Shown here: one piece after another, positions 25,374-33,469 of the stretch
Position numbering within the stretch: position 1 is the stretch's first letter
Layout of the letters: the number at the start of each line of letters is the position of its first letter
Assembly: GCF_900120295.1 (NCBI RefSeq)
Contig: NZ_LT635469.1
Coordinates: forward strand, 186,001 to 250,000
From: Blautia sp. Marseille-P3201T
GTDB taxonomy: Bacteria; Bacillota; Clostridia; Lachnospirales; Lachnospiraceae
Length of the DNA: 64,000 bases
Direction of reading: 5' to 3'
The notes under the pieces: model-generated
What the model was told of the DNA's origin: nothing
Databases searched by the model: none
What the model saw: only the letters and a program-made list of their open reading frames with translations
Made by a program: the position numbers and the translations under genes

Positions 25374-27944
25374 ATGAATCTGATTGAAAAGGTGTTTGGA
25401 ACACATAGTGAAAGAGAATTAAAACGTATTACTTCCCTTGTAGATAAAATCGAAGCTCTGCGCCCTGATATGCAGGCTTTAAGCGATGAAGAACTGAAGG
25501 GAAAGACGAAAGAGTATAAAGAAAGACTTCAGGAGGGGGCAACTTTAGATGATCTTCTTCCGGAAGCATTTGCTACAGTCCGAGAAGCTGCAAAGCGTGT
25601 ACTTGGTATGGAACATTATCGTGTACAGTTAATTGGTGGTATTATTCTTCACCAGGGTCGTATTGCAGAAATGAGAACAGGTGAAGGTAAAACTTTAGTA
25701 TCCACACTTCCGGCATATTTAAATGCACTGGAAGGAAAAGGTGTTCATGTTGTAACTGTCAATGATTATCTGGCTCACCGTGATGCTGAGTGGATGGGAA
25801 AGGTTCATGAGTTTTTAGGACTTACTGTAGGTGTCGTGTTAAACGACATGAAAAATGATGAAAGACGTGAGCAGTATGCCTGTGATATTACTTATGTAAC
25901 AAATAATGAACTGGGATTTGATTATCTTCGTGATAATATGGTTATCTATAAAGAACAGCTTGTTCAGCGAGATTTGCATTATGCGATTATCGATGAGGTC
26001 GACTCTGTATTAATTGATGAGGCACGTACACCTCTTATTATTTCAGGACAGAGTGGTAAATCTACAAAGCTCTATGAAGTGTGCGATATTTTGGCAAAAC
26101 AGCTGGAGCGCGGTGAAGCAAGCGGCGAAGTTACAAGAATGACAGCAATCATGGGCGAAGAAATTACAGAAACAGGTGATTTCGTTGTCAATGAAAAGGA
26201 TAAAATTGTAAACCTGACAGAGCAGGGTGTGAAAAAAGTAGAAAAATTCTTTAATATTGAAAACCTGGCTGATCCGGAAAATCTGGAAATCCAGCACAAT
26301 ATCATTCTGGCGCTGCGTGCTCATAACCTGATGTTCAGAGATCAGGATTATGTAGTAAAAGATGATGAAGTTTTAATTGTAGATGAATTTACCGGACGTA
26401 TTATGCCGGGCCGCCGTTATTCCGATGGTCTTCATCAGGCAATTGAAGCAAAAGAGCATGTAAAAGTAAGACGTGAAAGTAAAACTCTGGCAACTATTAC
26501 ATTCCAGAACTTCTTTAATAAATATAAGAAGAAATCCGGTATGACAGGTACGGCTCTTACAGAAGAACAGGAATTTAGAGATATTTACGGCATGGATGTT
26601 ATTGAAATTCCTACCAACAGACCAGTGGCACGTATTGATAAAGAAGACGTAGTATACATGACAAAGAAAGAAAAGTTCCGTGCAGTTGTGGAGGCTGTAA
26701 AAGAAGCGCATGCAAAACAGCAGCCTGTACTGGTTGGTACAATTACAATCGAAACATCTGAACTTTTAAGCCGTATGCTTACAAGAGAAGGAATTAAGCA
26801 TCAGGTATTGAACGCCAAATTCCATGAAAAAGAGGCGGAAATCGTAGCACATGCCGGAGAAGCCGGAAATGTAACTATTGCTACGAACATGGCAGGTCGT
26901 GGTACTGATATTAAACTGGACGATATTTCAAAAGAAGCCGGCGGATTGAAAATCATTGGTACAGAGCGTCATGAGTCACGCCGTATTGATAATCAGTTGA
27001 GAGGTCGTTCAGGACGTCAGGGAGATCCGGGTGAGTCCTGCTTCTATATTTCTCTGGAAGATGATTTAATGCGTTTGTTCGGCTCTGAAAAGTTAATGAA
27101 TGTATTTAAATCTTTAGGTGTTGCAGAAAATGAGCAGATTGAGCATAAAATGCTTACCAGTGCAATTGAAAAGGCACAGAGAAAGATTGAAGGAAATAAC
27201 TATGGTATTCGTAAAAACCTTTTGGAATATGACCAGGTAAATAACGAACAGAGAGAAATTATTTATAAAGAGAGACGTATGGTGCTGGATGGAGCTAATA
27301 TGCGTGACTCTATTTATAAGATGATTACTGATACAGTAGAACATGCAGTAGATATGTGTTTTTCTGATGATGTGGATCAGGAAGAATGGGATTTAAATGA
27401 ATTTAATTCAGTACTTCTTCCGACTATCCCATTGCAGCCTCTGACTTTGGAAAAAGTAAAAGGAGTAAAGAAAAATCAGTTAAAACAGGAATTAAAAGAA
27501 GAAGCAGTGAAGCTTTACGAAGAAAAAGAGTCAGAATTTCCGGAAGCAGAACAGCTGCGTGAATTAGAGCGCGTAATTCTTCTGAAGGTAATTGATCAAA
27601 AATGGATGGATCATATTGACGATATGGACCAGCTCCGTCAGGGAATTGGACTTCAGGCTTATGGACAGAGAGATCCAAAAGTAGAATATAAGATGCAGGC
27701 ATACGAAATGTTTGACGGAATGATTGCGGCAATTCAGGAAACAACCATAAGATTACTGTATCATGTACGTCTTGAACAAAAAGTAGAGCGTGAGCAGGTA
27801 GCTCAGGTAACAGGAACAAATAAGGACGATTCCGGCCCGAAAAAACCAGTACAGAGAGTAGAAAAGAAGGTTTATCCAAATGATCCTTGTCCATGCGGCA
27901 GCGGTAAGAAATATAAACAGTGCTGCGGCAGAAAATCAATCTGA
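25374..27944 (+). CDS. secA: Preprotein translocase ATPase SecA
   Basis: 856 residues, complete. Walker A is MRTGEGKTL, Walker B is [22 protein letters not shown], followed by the preprotein cross-linking domain, second nucleotide-binding domain ([19 protein letters not shown]) and helical scaffold. The C-terminus keeps the zinc-binding SEC-C motif [13 protein letters not shown]. Drives secreted proteins through SecYEG. It has its own promoter and a strong terminator. Confidence 0.98.
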   Translation: MNLIEKVFGTHSERELKRITSLVDKIEALRPDMQALSDEELKGKTKEYKERLQEGATLDDLLPEAFATVREAAKRVLGMEHYRVQLIGGIILHQGRIAEMRTGEGKTLVSTLPAYLNALEGKGVHVVTVNDYLAHRDAEWMGKVHEFLGLTVGVVLNDMKNDERREQYACDITYVTNNELGFDYLRDNMVIYKEQLVQRDLHYAIIDEVDSVLIDEARTPLIISGQSGKSTKLYEVCDILAKQLERGEASGEVTRMTAIMGEEITETGDFVVNEKDKIVNLTEQGVKKVEKFFNIENLADPENLEIQHNIILALRAHNLMFRDQDYVVKDDEVLIVDEFTGRIMPGRRYSDGLHQAIEAKEHVKVRRESKTLATITFQNFFNKYKKKSGMTGTALTEEQEFRDIYGMDVIEIPTNRPVARIDKEDVVYMTKKEKFRAVVEAVKEAHAKQQPVLVGTITIETSELLSRMLTREGIKHQVLNAKFHEKEAEIVAHAGEAGNVTIATNMAGRGTDIKLDDISKEAGGLKIIGTERHESRRIDNQLRGRSGRQGDPGESCFYISLEDDLMRLFGSEKLMNVFKSLGVAENEQIEHKMLTSAIEKAQRKIEGNNYGIRKNLLEYDQVNNEQREIIYKERRMVLDGANMRDSIYKMITDTVEHAVDMCFSDDVDQEEWDLNEFNSVLLPTIPLQPLTLEKVKGVKKNQLKQELKEEAVKLYEEKESEFPEAEQLRELERVILLKVIDQKWMDHIDDMDQLRQGIGLQAYGQRDPKVEYKMQAYEMFDGMIAAIQETTIRLLYHVRLEQKVEREQVAQVTGTNKDDSGPKKPVQRVEKKVYPNDPCPCGSGKKYKQCCGRKSI

Positions 27945-27957
27945 TAAGTCAGCGATA

Positions 27958-27996
27958 AAGACTGCCGTGGAAAATCAGTTCCACGGCGGTCTTTAT
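27958..27996 (+). terminator. Terminator of secA
   Basis: AAGACTGCCGTGGAA pairs with TTCCACGGCGGTCTT around a short loop, then a T-rich tract. Confidence 0.85.
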
Positions 27997-28045
27997 ATTT
28001 TTGTATAGGAAATTGTGTCCTATGCAATAAAGGAGGTATAATGTT

Positions 28046-28288
28046 ATGGGACAGATGGTAGATTTTACCATGGAAAGAGAAGGGCTTGTAAAAGAAGGGG
28101 ACAGAGTGGAACTAAAAGAAGATCAGGCACTTACAATGTCCGGTATGATGTATTATTATACGATAAAACCGGCAGTAGCAATGTCCAGTAATTTAAAGAA
28201 ACCATTAAAAACATTGAGGGGAACCGTGGTGAAAGTAGAGCCACAAGTAAGTATTTATATGGTTACAGTGGAAATTGATGAGGAATAG
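28046..28288 (+). CDS. Conserved-looking 80-residue protein upstream of prfB
   Basis: 80 residues, behind a good AAGGAGG site, ending 12 bases before the prfB start, so cotranscribed. It reads like a small beta-rich domain: VKEGDRVELKEDQ, MYYYTIKPAVAMSSNLKKP, LRGTVVKVEPQVSIYMVTVEIDEE. No family recognised. Codon use and ribosome site look like a real gene. A role linked to translation is only a guess from position. Confidence 0.65.
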   Translation: MGQMVDFTMEREGLVKEGDRVELKEDQALTMSGMMYYYTIKPAVAMSSNLKKPLKTLRGTVVKVEPQVSIYMVTVEIDEE

Positions 28289-28300
28289 GAGGAAAAAGCT

Positions 28301-29419
28301 TTGGTAGAATTGGATCAGTTTAAGTATACATTAAATAATTATACAGAGCCTTTAAGAGAGGTGAAAGACTCTCTTGATTTAGAGAATAAGGAAAAACGAG
28401 TAGAAGAGCTGGAAAGAGAAATGGAAGCTCCGGGATTTTGGGATAATGCAGAGCGTTCTCAGAAGATGATGAAGGAATTGAGCGCTTTAAAAGGAGATAT
28501 GGAAATTTACCATAAACTGCAAAATCAGAAAGAAGAAATTGAACTGATGATTGAAATGGGATATGAGGAAAATGATCCTTCTGTTATCCCGGATATTCAG
28601 GAAATGTTAGATGAATTTATACAGGATTTTGAGCATATTCGAATTAAAACACTGTTGTCAGGAGAGTATGATAAGGATAATGCTATTGTTACTCTTCATG
28701 CAGGGGCAGGAGGAACAGAGTCCTGTGACTGGGCAAGTATGCTGTATCGTATGTATCTGCGCTGGGCAGACAGACAGGGATTTACTACAGAAGTGCTGGA
28801 TTATTTGGATGGAGAAGAAGCGGGAATTAAGTCTGTTACTTTTCAGGTAAATGGAGAAAATGCCTATGGATATTTAAAGTCAGAAAAGGGTGTTCACCGT
28901 TTAGTTCGAATTTCACCTTTTAATGCGGCAGGAAAGCGCCAGACTTCTTTTGTGTCCTGTGATGTTATGCCGGATATCGAGGAAGATGTGGATGTGGAGA
29001 TTAATCCTGATGACTTGAAAATTGACACTTATCGTTCCAGTGGTGCCGGCGGACAGCATATTAATAAAACATCTTCTGCAGTACGTATTACCCATCTTCC
29101 GACCGGGATTGTGGTACAGTGCCAGAATGAGCGTTCTCAGTTCCAGAACAAGGATAAGGCAATGCAGATGTTAAAGGCAAAACTGTATCTTTTAAAACAG
29201 CAGGAAAATGAAAAGAAACTCTCCGGTATTCAGGGCGAGCTTACAGAAATTGGATGGGGAAATCAAATCCGTTCTTATGTTATGCAGCCATACACTATGG
29301 TAAAAGACCATCGTACAAATGAAGAGTCAGGAAATGTAGATGCGGTAATGAATGGAAATATTGACAACTTTATCAATGCCTATTTGAAATGGATTGCTTT
29401 GGGAAAAACAGAAAAATAG
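28301..29419 (+). CDS. prfB: Peptide chain release factor 2
   Basis: 372 residues from a TTG start at 28301, with AGGAGG at 28287. It contains the RF2 tripeptide SPF in RISPFNAAGKRQTSF and the GGQ peptidyl-hydrolysis motif in SSGAGGQHINKTSSA. It recognises UAA and UGA. The programmed +1 frameshift normally near codon 25 is absent: the segment DSLDLENKEKR is read in one frame through CTT GAT, where frameshift genes carry CTT TGA. Output is therefore not autoregulated by that route. Confidence 0.96.
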   Translation: MVELDQFKYTLNNYTEPLREVKDSLDLENKEKRVEELEREMEAPGFWDNAERSQKMMKELSALKGDMEIYHKLQNQKEEIELMIEMGYEENDPSVIPDIQEMLDEFIQDFEHIRIKTLLSGEYDKDNAIVTLHAGAGGTESCDWASMLYRMYLRWADRQGFTTEVLDYLDGEEAGIKSVTFQVNGENAYGYLKSEKGVHRLVRISPFNAAGKRQTSFVSCDVMPDIEEDVDVEINPDDLKIDTYRSSGAGGQHINKTSSAVRITHLPTGIVVQCQNERSQFQNKDKAMQMLKAKLYLLKQQENEKKLSGIQGELTEIGWGNQIRSYVMQPYTMVKDHRTNEESGNVDAVMNGNIDNFINAYLKWIALGKTEK

Positions 29420-29495
29420 TTGCCTGCTACAGAAAAATGTGATAATATCTTTTGAAGACGCACAAATGTATTTTTGGAAAGAACAAGGGAAAAAT

Positions 29496-29939
29496 ATGAA
29501 AGATAGCAGAAGATATTTTGTAGTAACAGAAAAAGCTGTACCGGATGTATTATTAAAAGTAGTAGAAGCAAAAAGGCTTTTGGATATTCAGCAATATGCC
29601 ACCGTTCAGGAGGCAGTGGAAGCAGTGGGCATTAGCAGAAGTTCTTTTTACAAGTATAAGGATGATATTTTCCCATTTAAGGAAAAGACAAAAGGGCATA
29701 ACATAACATTTATCATTCAGATGGATGATGAACCGGGACTTTTATCAGCGGTGTTGCGGGCAATTGCACAGTTTCACGGAAATATTTTGACTATTCATCA
29801 GAGTATTCCTATGAACGGAATTGCCAGCCTTACCTTAAGTGTAGCAATTTCTGCTGTAGAGGGAGATGCTGCAGCAATGATGGAAAATATTGAGCATATT
29901 AGTGGTGTACATTATTTGAAGATTTTAGGCAGAGAATAA
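29496..29939 (+). CDS. ACT domain protein (UPF0735/PheB type)
   Basis: 147 residues. An N-terminal helix-turn-helix-like region (VQEAVEAVGISRSSFYKYKDDIFPF) precedes a C-terminal ACT domain (IIQMDDEPGLLSAVLRAIAQFHGNILTIHQSIP), the amino-acid-sensing module. ATG 29496 is chosen because the family begins with the RRYFVVTEKAVPDVL segment; the frame is open further up to 29394 without a ribosome site. It lies 14 bases upstream of the phosphoglycerate-mutase-like gene. This pair usually sits by threonine pathway genes, so it may regulate aspartate-family synthesis. Confidence 0.85.
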   Translation: MKDSRRYFVVTEKAVPDVLLKVVEAKRLLDIQQYATVQEAVEAVGISRSSFYKYKDDIFPFKEKTKGHNITFIIQMDDEPGLLSAVLRAIAQFHGNILTIHQSIPMNGIASLTLSVAISAVEGDAAAMMENIEHISGVHYLKILGRE

Positions 29940-29953
29940 GAAGGAGTGAAGGT

Positions 29954-31150
29954 ATGAAGTATGTTGTGGTACTAGGCGATGGTATGGCAGATGAACCTTT
30001 GGAAACGCTGGGAGGAAAGACACCTTTGGCTTTTGCTAAGACACCTGTGATGGATTTACTGGCAAAAAATGGTGAGATAGGAATGGCCAGAACCGTACCG
30101 GAAGGAATGAGTCCGGGAAGTGATACCGCAAATTTATCCATTATGGGATATGATCCTCAAATCTATTATTCGGGACGTTCTCCATTGGAGGCATTGAATA
30201 TTGGAGTCAGCATGGAAGACGGAGATGTGGCAATCCGTGCCAATCTGGTAACTCTTTCTGAAGAAGAGGAAAGTTATGAGGAAAGGCATCTTTTAGATCA
30301 CAGTGCAGATGAAATCTGTACAGAGGATGCAGCATCTTTACTGGCAGCAGTAAAAGAAGAGTTGGAGAATACAGAATTTCGATTTTATACAGGAACCAGT
30401 TACCGCCATTGTTTGATTTGGAAAGAGGGGAAAGTTGTACCATTGACACCTCCTCATGATATAAGGGGAAGAGAAATCAGGGAATATTTACCGGAAGAAG
30501 AGCTGTTGCTGGCTATGCAGAAAGAAAGTTACAAAATATTGGTAAATCATCCCATTAATCAGAAGAGGAGAGAAAAAGGATTAAATCCGGCAAACAGCCT
30601 GTGGTTTTGGGGAGCGGGAACAAAGCCATCCTTATCTTCTTTTGAAGGAAAATTCCACAAAAAAGGTGTGATGATATCTGCAGTAGATTTGTTAAAAGGA
30701 ATTGCTGTAGGAACCGGAATGAAAAATATTTTTGTAGAAGGTGCAAATGGAGGACTTCATACAAATTATGAAGGAAAAGCGCAGGCTGCTCTTGATGCAC
30801 TTTTGAAAGATGGGTATGATTTTGCCTATATTCATGTGGAAGCACCAGATGAAATGGGGCATCAGGGAAGCGTAGAAAAGAAGATACAGGCAATTGAATA
30901 TCTGGACGAAAGAGTGATTAAACTTGTAAAAGAAGGTTTGGACCAGTCAGGGGAAGACTATCGACTTTTGATTTTACCGGATCATCCTACACCTATAAGC
31001 GTAAAGACACATACAGCAAATCCTGTTCCTTATTTATTGTATGATAGTCGGAAACGAGAAGAAACAGGTGGCTTTTATAATGAGGAAGCAGGCGCTTCTT
31101 TAGAACCGGTAAAAGGACATGAGCTTTTAAAAATTTTATTTGAAGAATAG
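29954..31150 (+). CDS. ApgM-type phosphoglycerate mutase-like protein, possible homoserine kinase
   Basis: 398 residues of the archaeal-type cofactor-independent phosphoglycerate mutase family (alkaline phosphatase superfamily). Motifs: start YVVVLGDGMADEP (metal-binding Asp), GSDTANLSIMGYDP with the catalytic Ser region, GRSPLEALNIG, VEAPDEMGHQGS and LPDHPTP (metal-binding His). Paired with an ACT domain gene. In Bacteroides a member of this family serves as homoserine kinase, and the ACT neighbour points to the same pathway here. Either glycolytic mutase or threonine-pathway kinase; the second is favoured by context only. Confidence 0.8.
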   Translation: MKYVVVLGDGMADEPLETLGGKTPLAFAKTPVMDLLAKNGEIGMARTVPEGMSPGSDTANLSIMGYDPQIYYSGRSPLEALNIGVSMEDGDVAIRANLVTLSEEEESYEERHLLDHSADEICTEDAASLLAAVKEELENTEFRFYTGTSYRHCLIWKEGKVVPLTPPHDIRGREIREYLPEEELLLAMQKESYKILVNHPINQKRREKGLNPANSLWFWGAGTKPSLSSFEGKFHKKGVMISAVDLLKGIAVGTGMKNIFVEGANGGLHTNYEGKAQAALDALLKDGYDFAYIHVEAPDEMGHQGSVEKKIQAIEYLDERVIKLVKEGLDQSGEDYRLLILPDHPTPISVKTHTANPVPYLLYDSRKREETGGFYNEEAGASLEPVKGHELLKILFEE

Positions 31151-31202
31151 AAATTCGATATTTTGATGTGGATTTCAAAATATTATTGTGGTGGAAGAGT
31201 TA

Positions 31203-31361
31203 TAAAAAGAGATGTCGCATTTAAGTGCATATCCTGAATATCTATACATTTTACGCTCAGTCGCGTTTTCTTTGAGCTTATAATCTCAAAGAATGCTCGA
31301 CAAATTCGCTAAAAGTGTATAAATATTTGAGGATAATGTTTAAAGCGACATCTCCTTTTTA
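31203..31361. repeat. Long-hairpin repeat, copy C, nested in a terminator-like hairpin
   Basis: 159-base imperfect palindrome between convergent genes. Outer arms AAAAAGAGATGTCGC / GCGACATCTCCTTTTT match the terminator family seen at 25081; inside them lies the ~80 bp core (31243-31321) shared by copies A, B and D. With A run and T run at the ends, it should terminate in both directions. Confidence 0.85.
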
Positions 31362-31368
31362 TGTTTAC

Positions 31369-32142
31369 TTAAAAATCAGTCTCATTTTGGTTAGAATTTT
31401 GTTCGATTGTCATTGCCGGAATTTCATTGGTTGTTGTGTTGTCCGGTGTATTTAATTCGCCAATGATATCACGATAAAAGTTTGCCATAGTCATATCTAT
31501 ATATGGAATAAGCCATATAAATCCGATATAACAAGTCAGTACAGAAAGAAATGCCAAAGGGAGAAAACTAAGGGTAATGTAAAGATATCTGCCTTTATTT
31601 CCTTTCATCAGACGGATACTTTCTTTTATGGAGTCTATAGCACCCATTTCAGGATGATCAAGTAAAAGATAGGTAGTAAGTCCTAAAAATAAGTCAATGA
31701 TTACAGTGATTACAATATCAAATAAAGAGAAAAATATAATAAAAGAAGCTGGAATATTGCTGTTCATTGACATAACCATAACAGGCATACCTGTAACAAA
31801 ACTAATTGCAACGATTACTAAGCCGACAATTAAAAAGCGGTCTGCGTTATGATGAAAAACATACAGCATATCTTTCATAGAAAAGGCCTCTTTTCTACTG
31901 ATGTTTAAAGCCATTTTTGTAATTCCGGCTGCAAACAGTGAGATAAATAGTGAAACGGCATAGGAAAGAAATTCACTGGTTATCACGCCAACGGTAGTGG
32001 TTGAGTCAGAAAAAAATGAAGTAAGAAAAATAACAACAAAACCTGCTATACCAAGAATTAAATTAGCTGCCATGGGAAGCCCCCAGTTGCCGTCTAAATC
32101 CTTTCTTGCAAAGGCTTTTAATTGCGCTGATGTATGTTTCAT
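31369..32142 (-). CDS. DUF975-type integral membrane protein
   Basis: 257 residues, about six membrane segments. The opening KHTSAQLKAFARKDLDGNWGLPMAANLI matches the family start, in which a short amphipathic helix leads to a GNW motif. Function unknown. The C-terminal tail is polar (Asn/Thr/Gln rich). AGGAGGG site precedes ATG 32142. Divergent from the DUF2752 gene across a 76-base gap. Confidence 0.75.
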   Translation of the reverse strand: MKHTSAQLKAFARKDLDGNWGLPMAANLILGIAGFVVIFLTSFFSDSTTTVGVITSEFLSYAVSLFISLFAAGITKMALNISRKEAFSMKDMLYVFHHNADRFLIVGLVIVAISFVTGMPVMVMSMNSNIPASFIIFFSLFDIVITVIIDLFLGLTTYLLLDHPEMGAIDSIKESIRLMKGNKGRYLYITLSFLPLAFLSVLTCYIGFIWLIPYIDMTMANFYRDIIGELNTPDNTTTNEIPAMTIEQNSNQNETDF

Positions 32143-32218
32143 AAAAATCCCTCCTCGTCATAGAGCAAATATGTGGTATAATCATTATAACATAGTACAT
32201 GGAGAATACAATAAAATT

Positions 32219-32644
32219 ATGAAGAAAAGCAGGGATTTTAGATTGGAAAAGAATATATATGAAGCAGGTCTTTTTTTATTATTGGCGGGAATTATTCTGG
32301 TAGTAATAAAGGGGATTTTTGCGGCAGATTTTGCTTTGCCACCTTGTCTTTTTCACAAATGGACCGGTTATTATTGTCCCGGTTGCGGGGGGACAAGAGC
32401 GGTAAAAGCGTTGCTCAGAGGTGATGTGATAAGTTCTTTTTTCTATCATCCTGTAGTATTATATGGAGCTGTTTTGTATAGTTGGTATATGATTTCTCAC
32501 ACCATTCAATACTTATCAAAGAACAGGCTGCGTATTGGTATGCCCTATACGGAAAAGTATTTATATGTAGCGGTTATTATTATTCTTGTACAGTGTGTTT
32601 TTAAGAATGCAGTGAAAATAATATGGGGAATTGACCTGATATAA
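32219..32644 (+). CDS. DUF2752 membrane protein
   Basis: 141 residues with three or four membrane segments and the diagnostic CPGCGGTRAVKALLRGD motif near residue 57, followed by HPVVLYG. Function unknown; the cysteines may bind a metal. The frame is open upstream to 31997 inside the divergent gene, but the family-like N-terminus (YEAGLFLLLAGIILV) supports the ATG at 32219. The ribosome site (GGAG at 32201) is rather far. A TATAAT at 32177 could be its -10. Confidence 0.75.
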   Translation: MKKSRDFRLEKNIYEAGLFLLLAGIILVVIKGIFAADFALPPCLFHKWTGYYCPGCGGTRAVKALLRGDVISSFFYHPVVLYGAVLYSWYMISHTIQYLSKNRLRIGMPYTEKYLYVAVIIILVQCVFKNAVKIIWGIDLI

Positions 32645-32682
32645 ACAGGTAAATTCCCCATGAAAGTACATAATATATGAGT

Positions 32683-33240
32683 TTATATAAAGTTACCGCC
32701 ATTGTCAGTTTCCGGCTGCTGGAAAATTTCCGGTGGAAGTTCGAATTCCTCAAAATTTTCATAATAGTCCGGAGAATTTTCGTAATCCCGGCTGTCTGTG
32801 TTTGTATCATCGTTAAATTCGTACAGATATTTTTCTAAGAAGTTATATAAATCTTCGTCACTTACATTGTCATCTGTAAGAATGTTAATGTAATCGCTCA
32901 AAAAGGAGCTGCCTTCCGGTGAAAGAAGAAATGCTGAACATAAAAAGATTAAAAATGCACTCATAATTGCCAGCGTACTGGCAGAAAGAGCCAGACCGGC
33001 TTTGGCACTACCGGAACGGGCACGATGTCCTTTTGACAGGCAGGAAAAAAGAATTCCAAGACTAGATATAATAAAAAGTAAAGGCGGTGCACAGCAGAGG
33101 AAGATAAGAGAGAGTATTCCCATGATTAAAGAAGCTGTGGCAAAACCGTTGTTTCCCTGATAAAGAGAGGGAGTAGGGGGAATTGGTTCTTGTGGTGGAA
33201 CAGGCTGATAAGGCTGTTCATTATTATATGGATTTTCCAT
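32683..33240 (-). CDS. DUF4190-type membrane protein
   Basis: 185 residues: Pro/Gln/Asn-rich soluble head (YNNEQPYQPVPPQEPIPP), two membrane segments with the family-like NNGFATASLIMGILSLI and GHRARSGSAKAGLALSAS between them, then a long acidic Asp/Glu/Asn-rich tail. The ATG at 33240 has GAGGT upstream and is preferred over an in-frame start at 33309. Function unknown; proteins of this kind often occur beside DUF2752 proteins, as here. Confidence 0.75.
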   Translation of the reverse strand: MENPYNNEQPYQPVPPQEPIPPTPSLYQGNNGFATASLIMGILSLIFLCCAPPLLFIISSLGILFSCLSKGHRARSGSAKAGLALSASTLAIMSAFLIFLCSAFLLSPEGSSFLSDYINILTDDNVSDEDLYNFLEKYLYEFNDDTNTDSRDYENSPDYYENFEEFELPPEIFQQPETDNGGNFI

Positions 33241-33402
33241 AGGCCAGACCTCATTTCTTTTGAATAATAATAAAGTTATTTTATCATGTATTATTTTGTC
33301 AGGCAACAAGTTTAGAGTCAGGTCAGTGAAAATTTTATTGCAGGAGGCAATTTGGAATGTTTTTAGCGCATTATGGGGAATGGGGGAAGGAGTAACAATT
33401 TC

Positions 33403-33431
33403 TTGACAAATTCCTTACAGATTGATAAGGT
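33403..33431 (+). promoter_or_regulatory. Promoter of tex
   Basis: Consensus TTGACA (33403-33408), 17-base spacer, TAAGGT (33426-33431). The -10 lies inside an inverted repeat CCTTACA-N12-TGTAAGG (33413-33438), a possible repressor site. Confidence 0.45.
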
Positions 33432-33469
33432 TGTAAGGTGATAATAGTGAAAAGAGAAAGGACAGTTAT

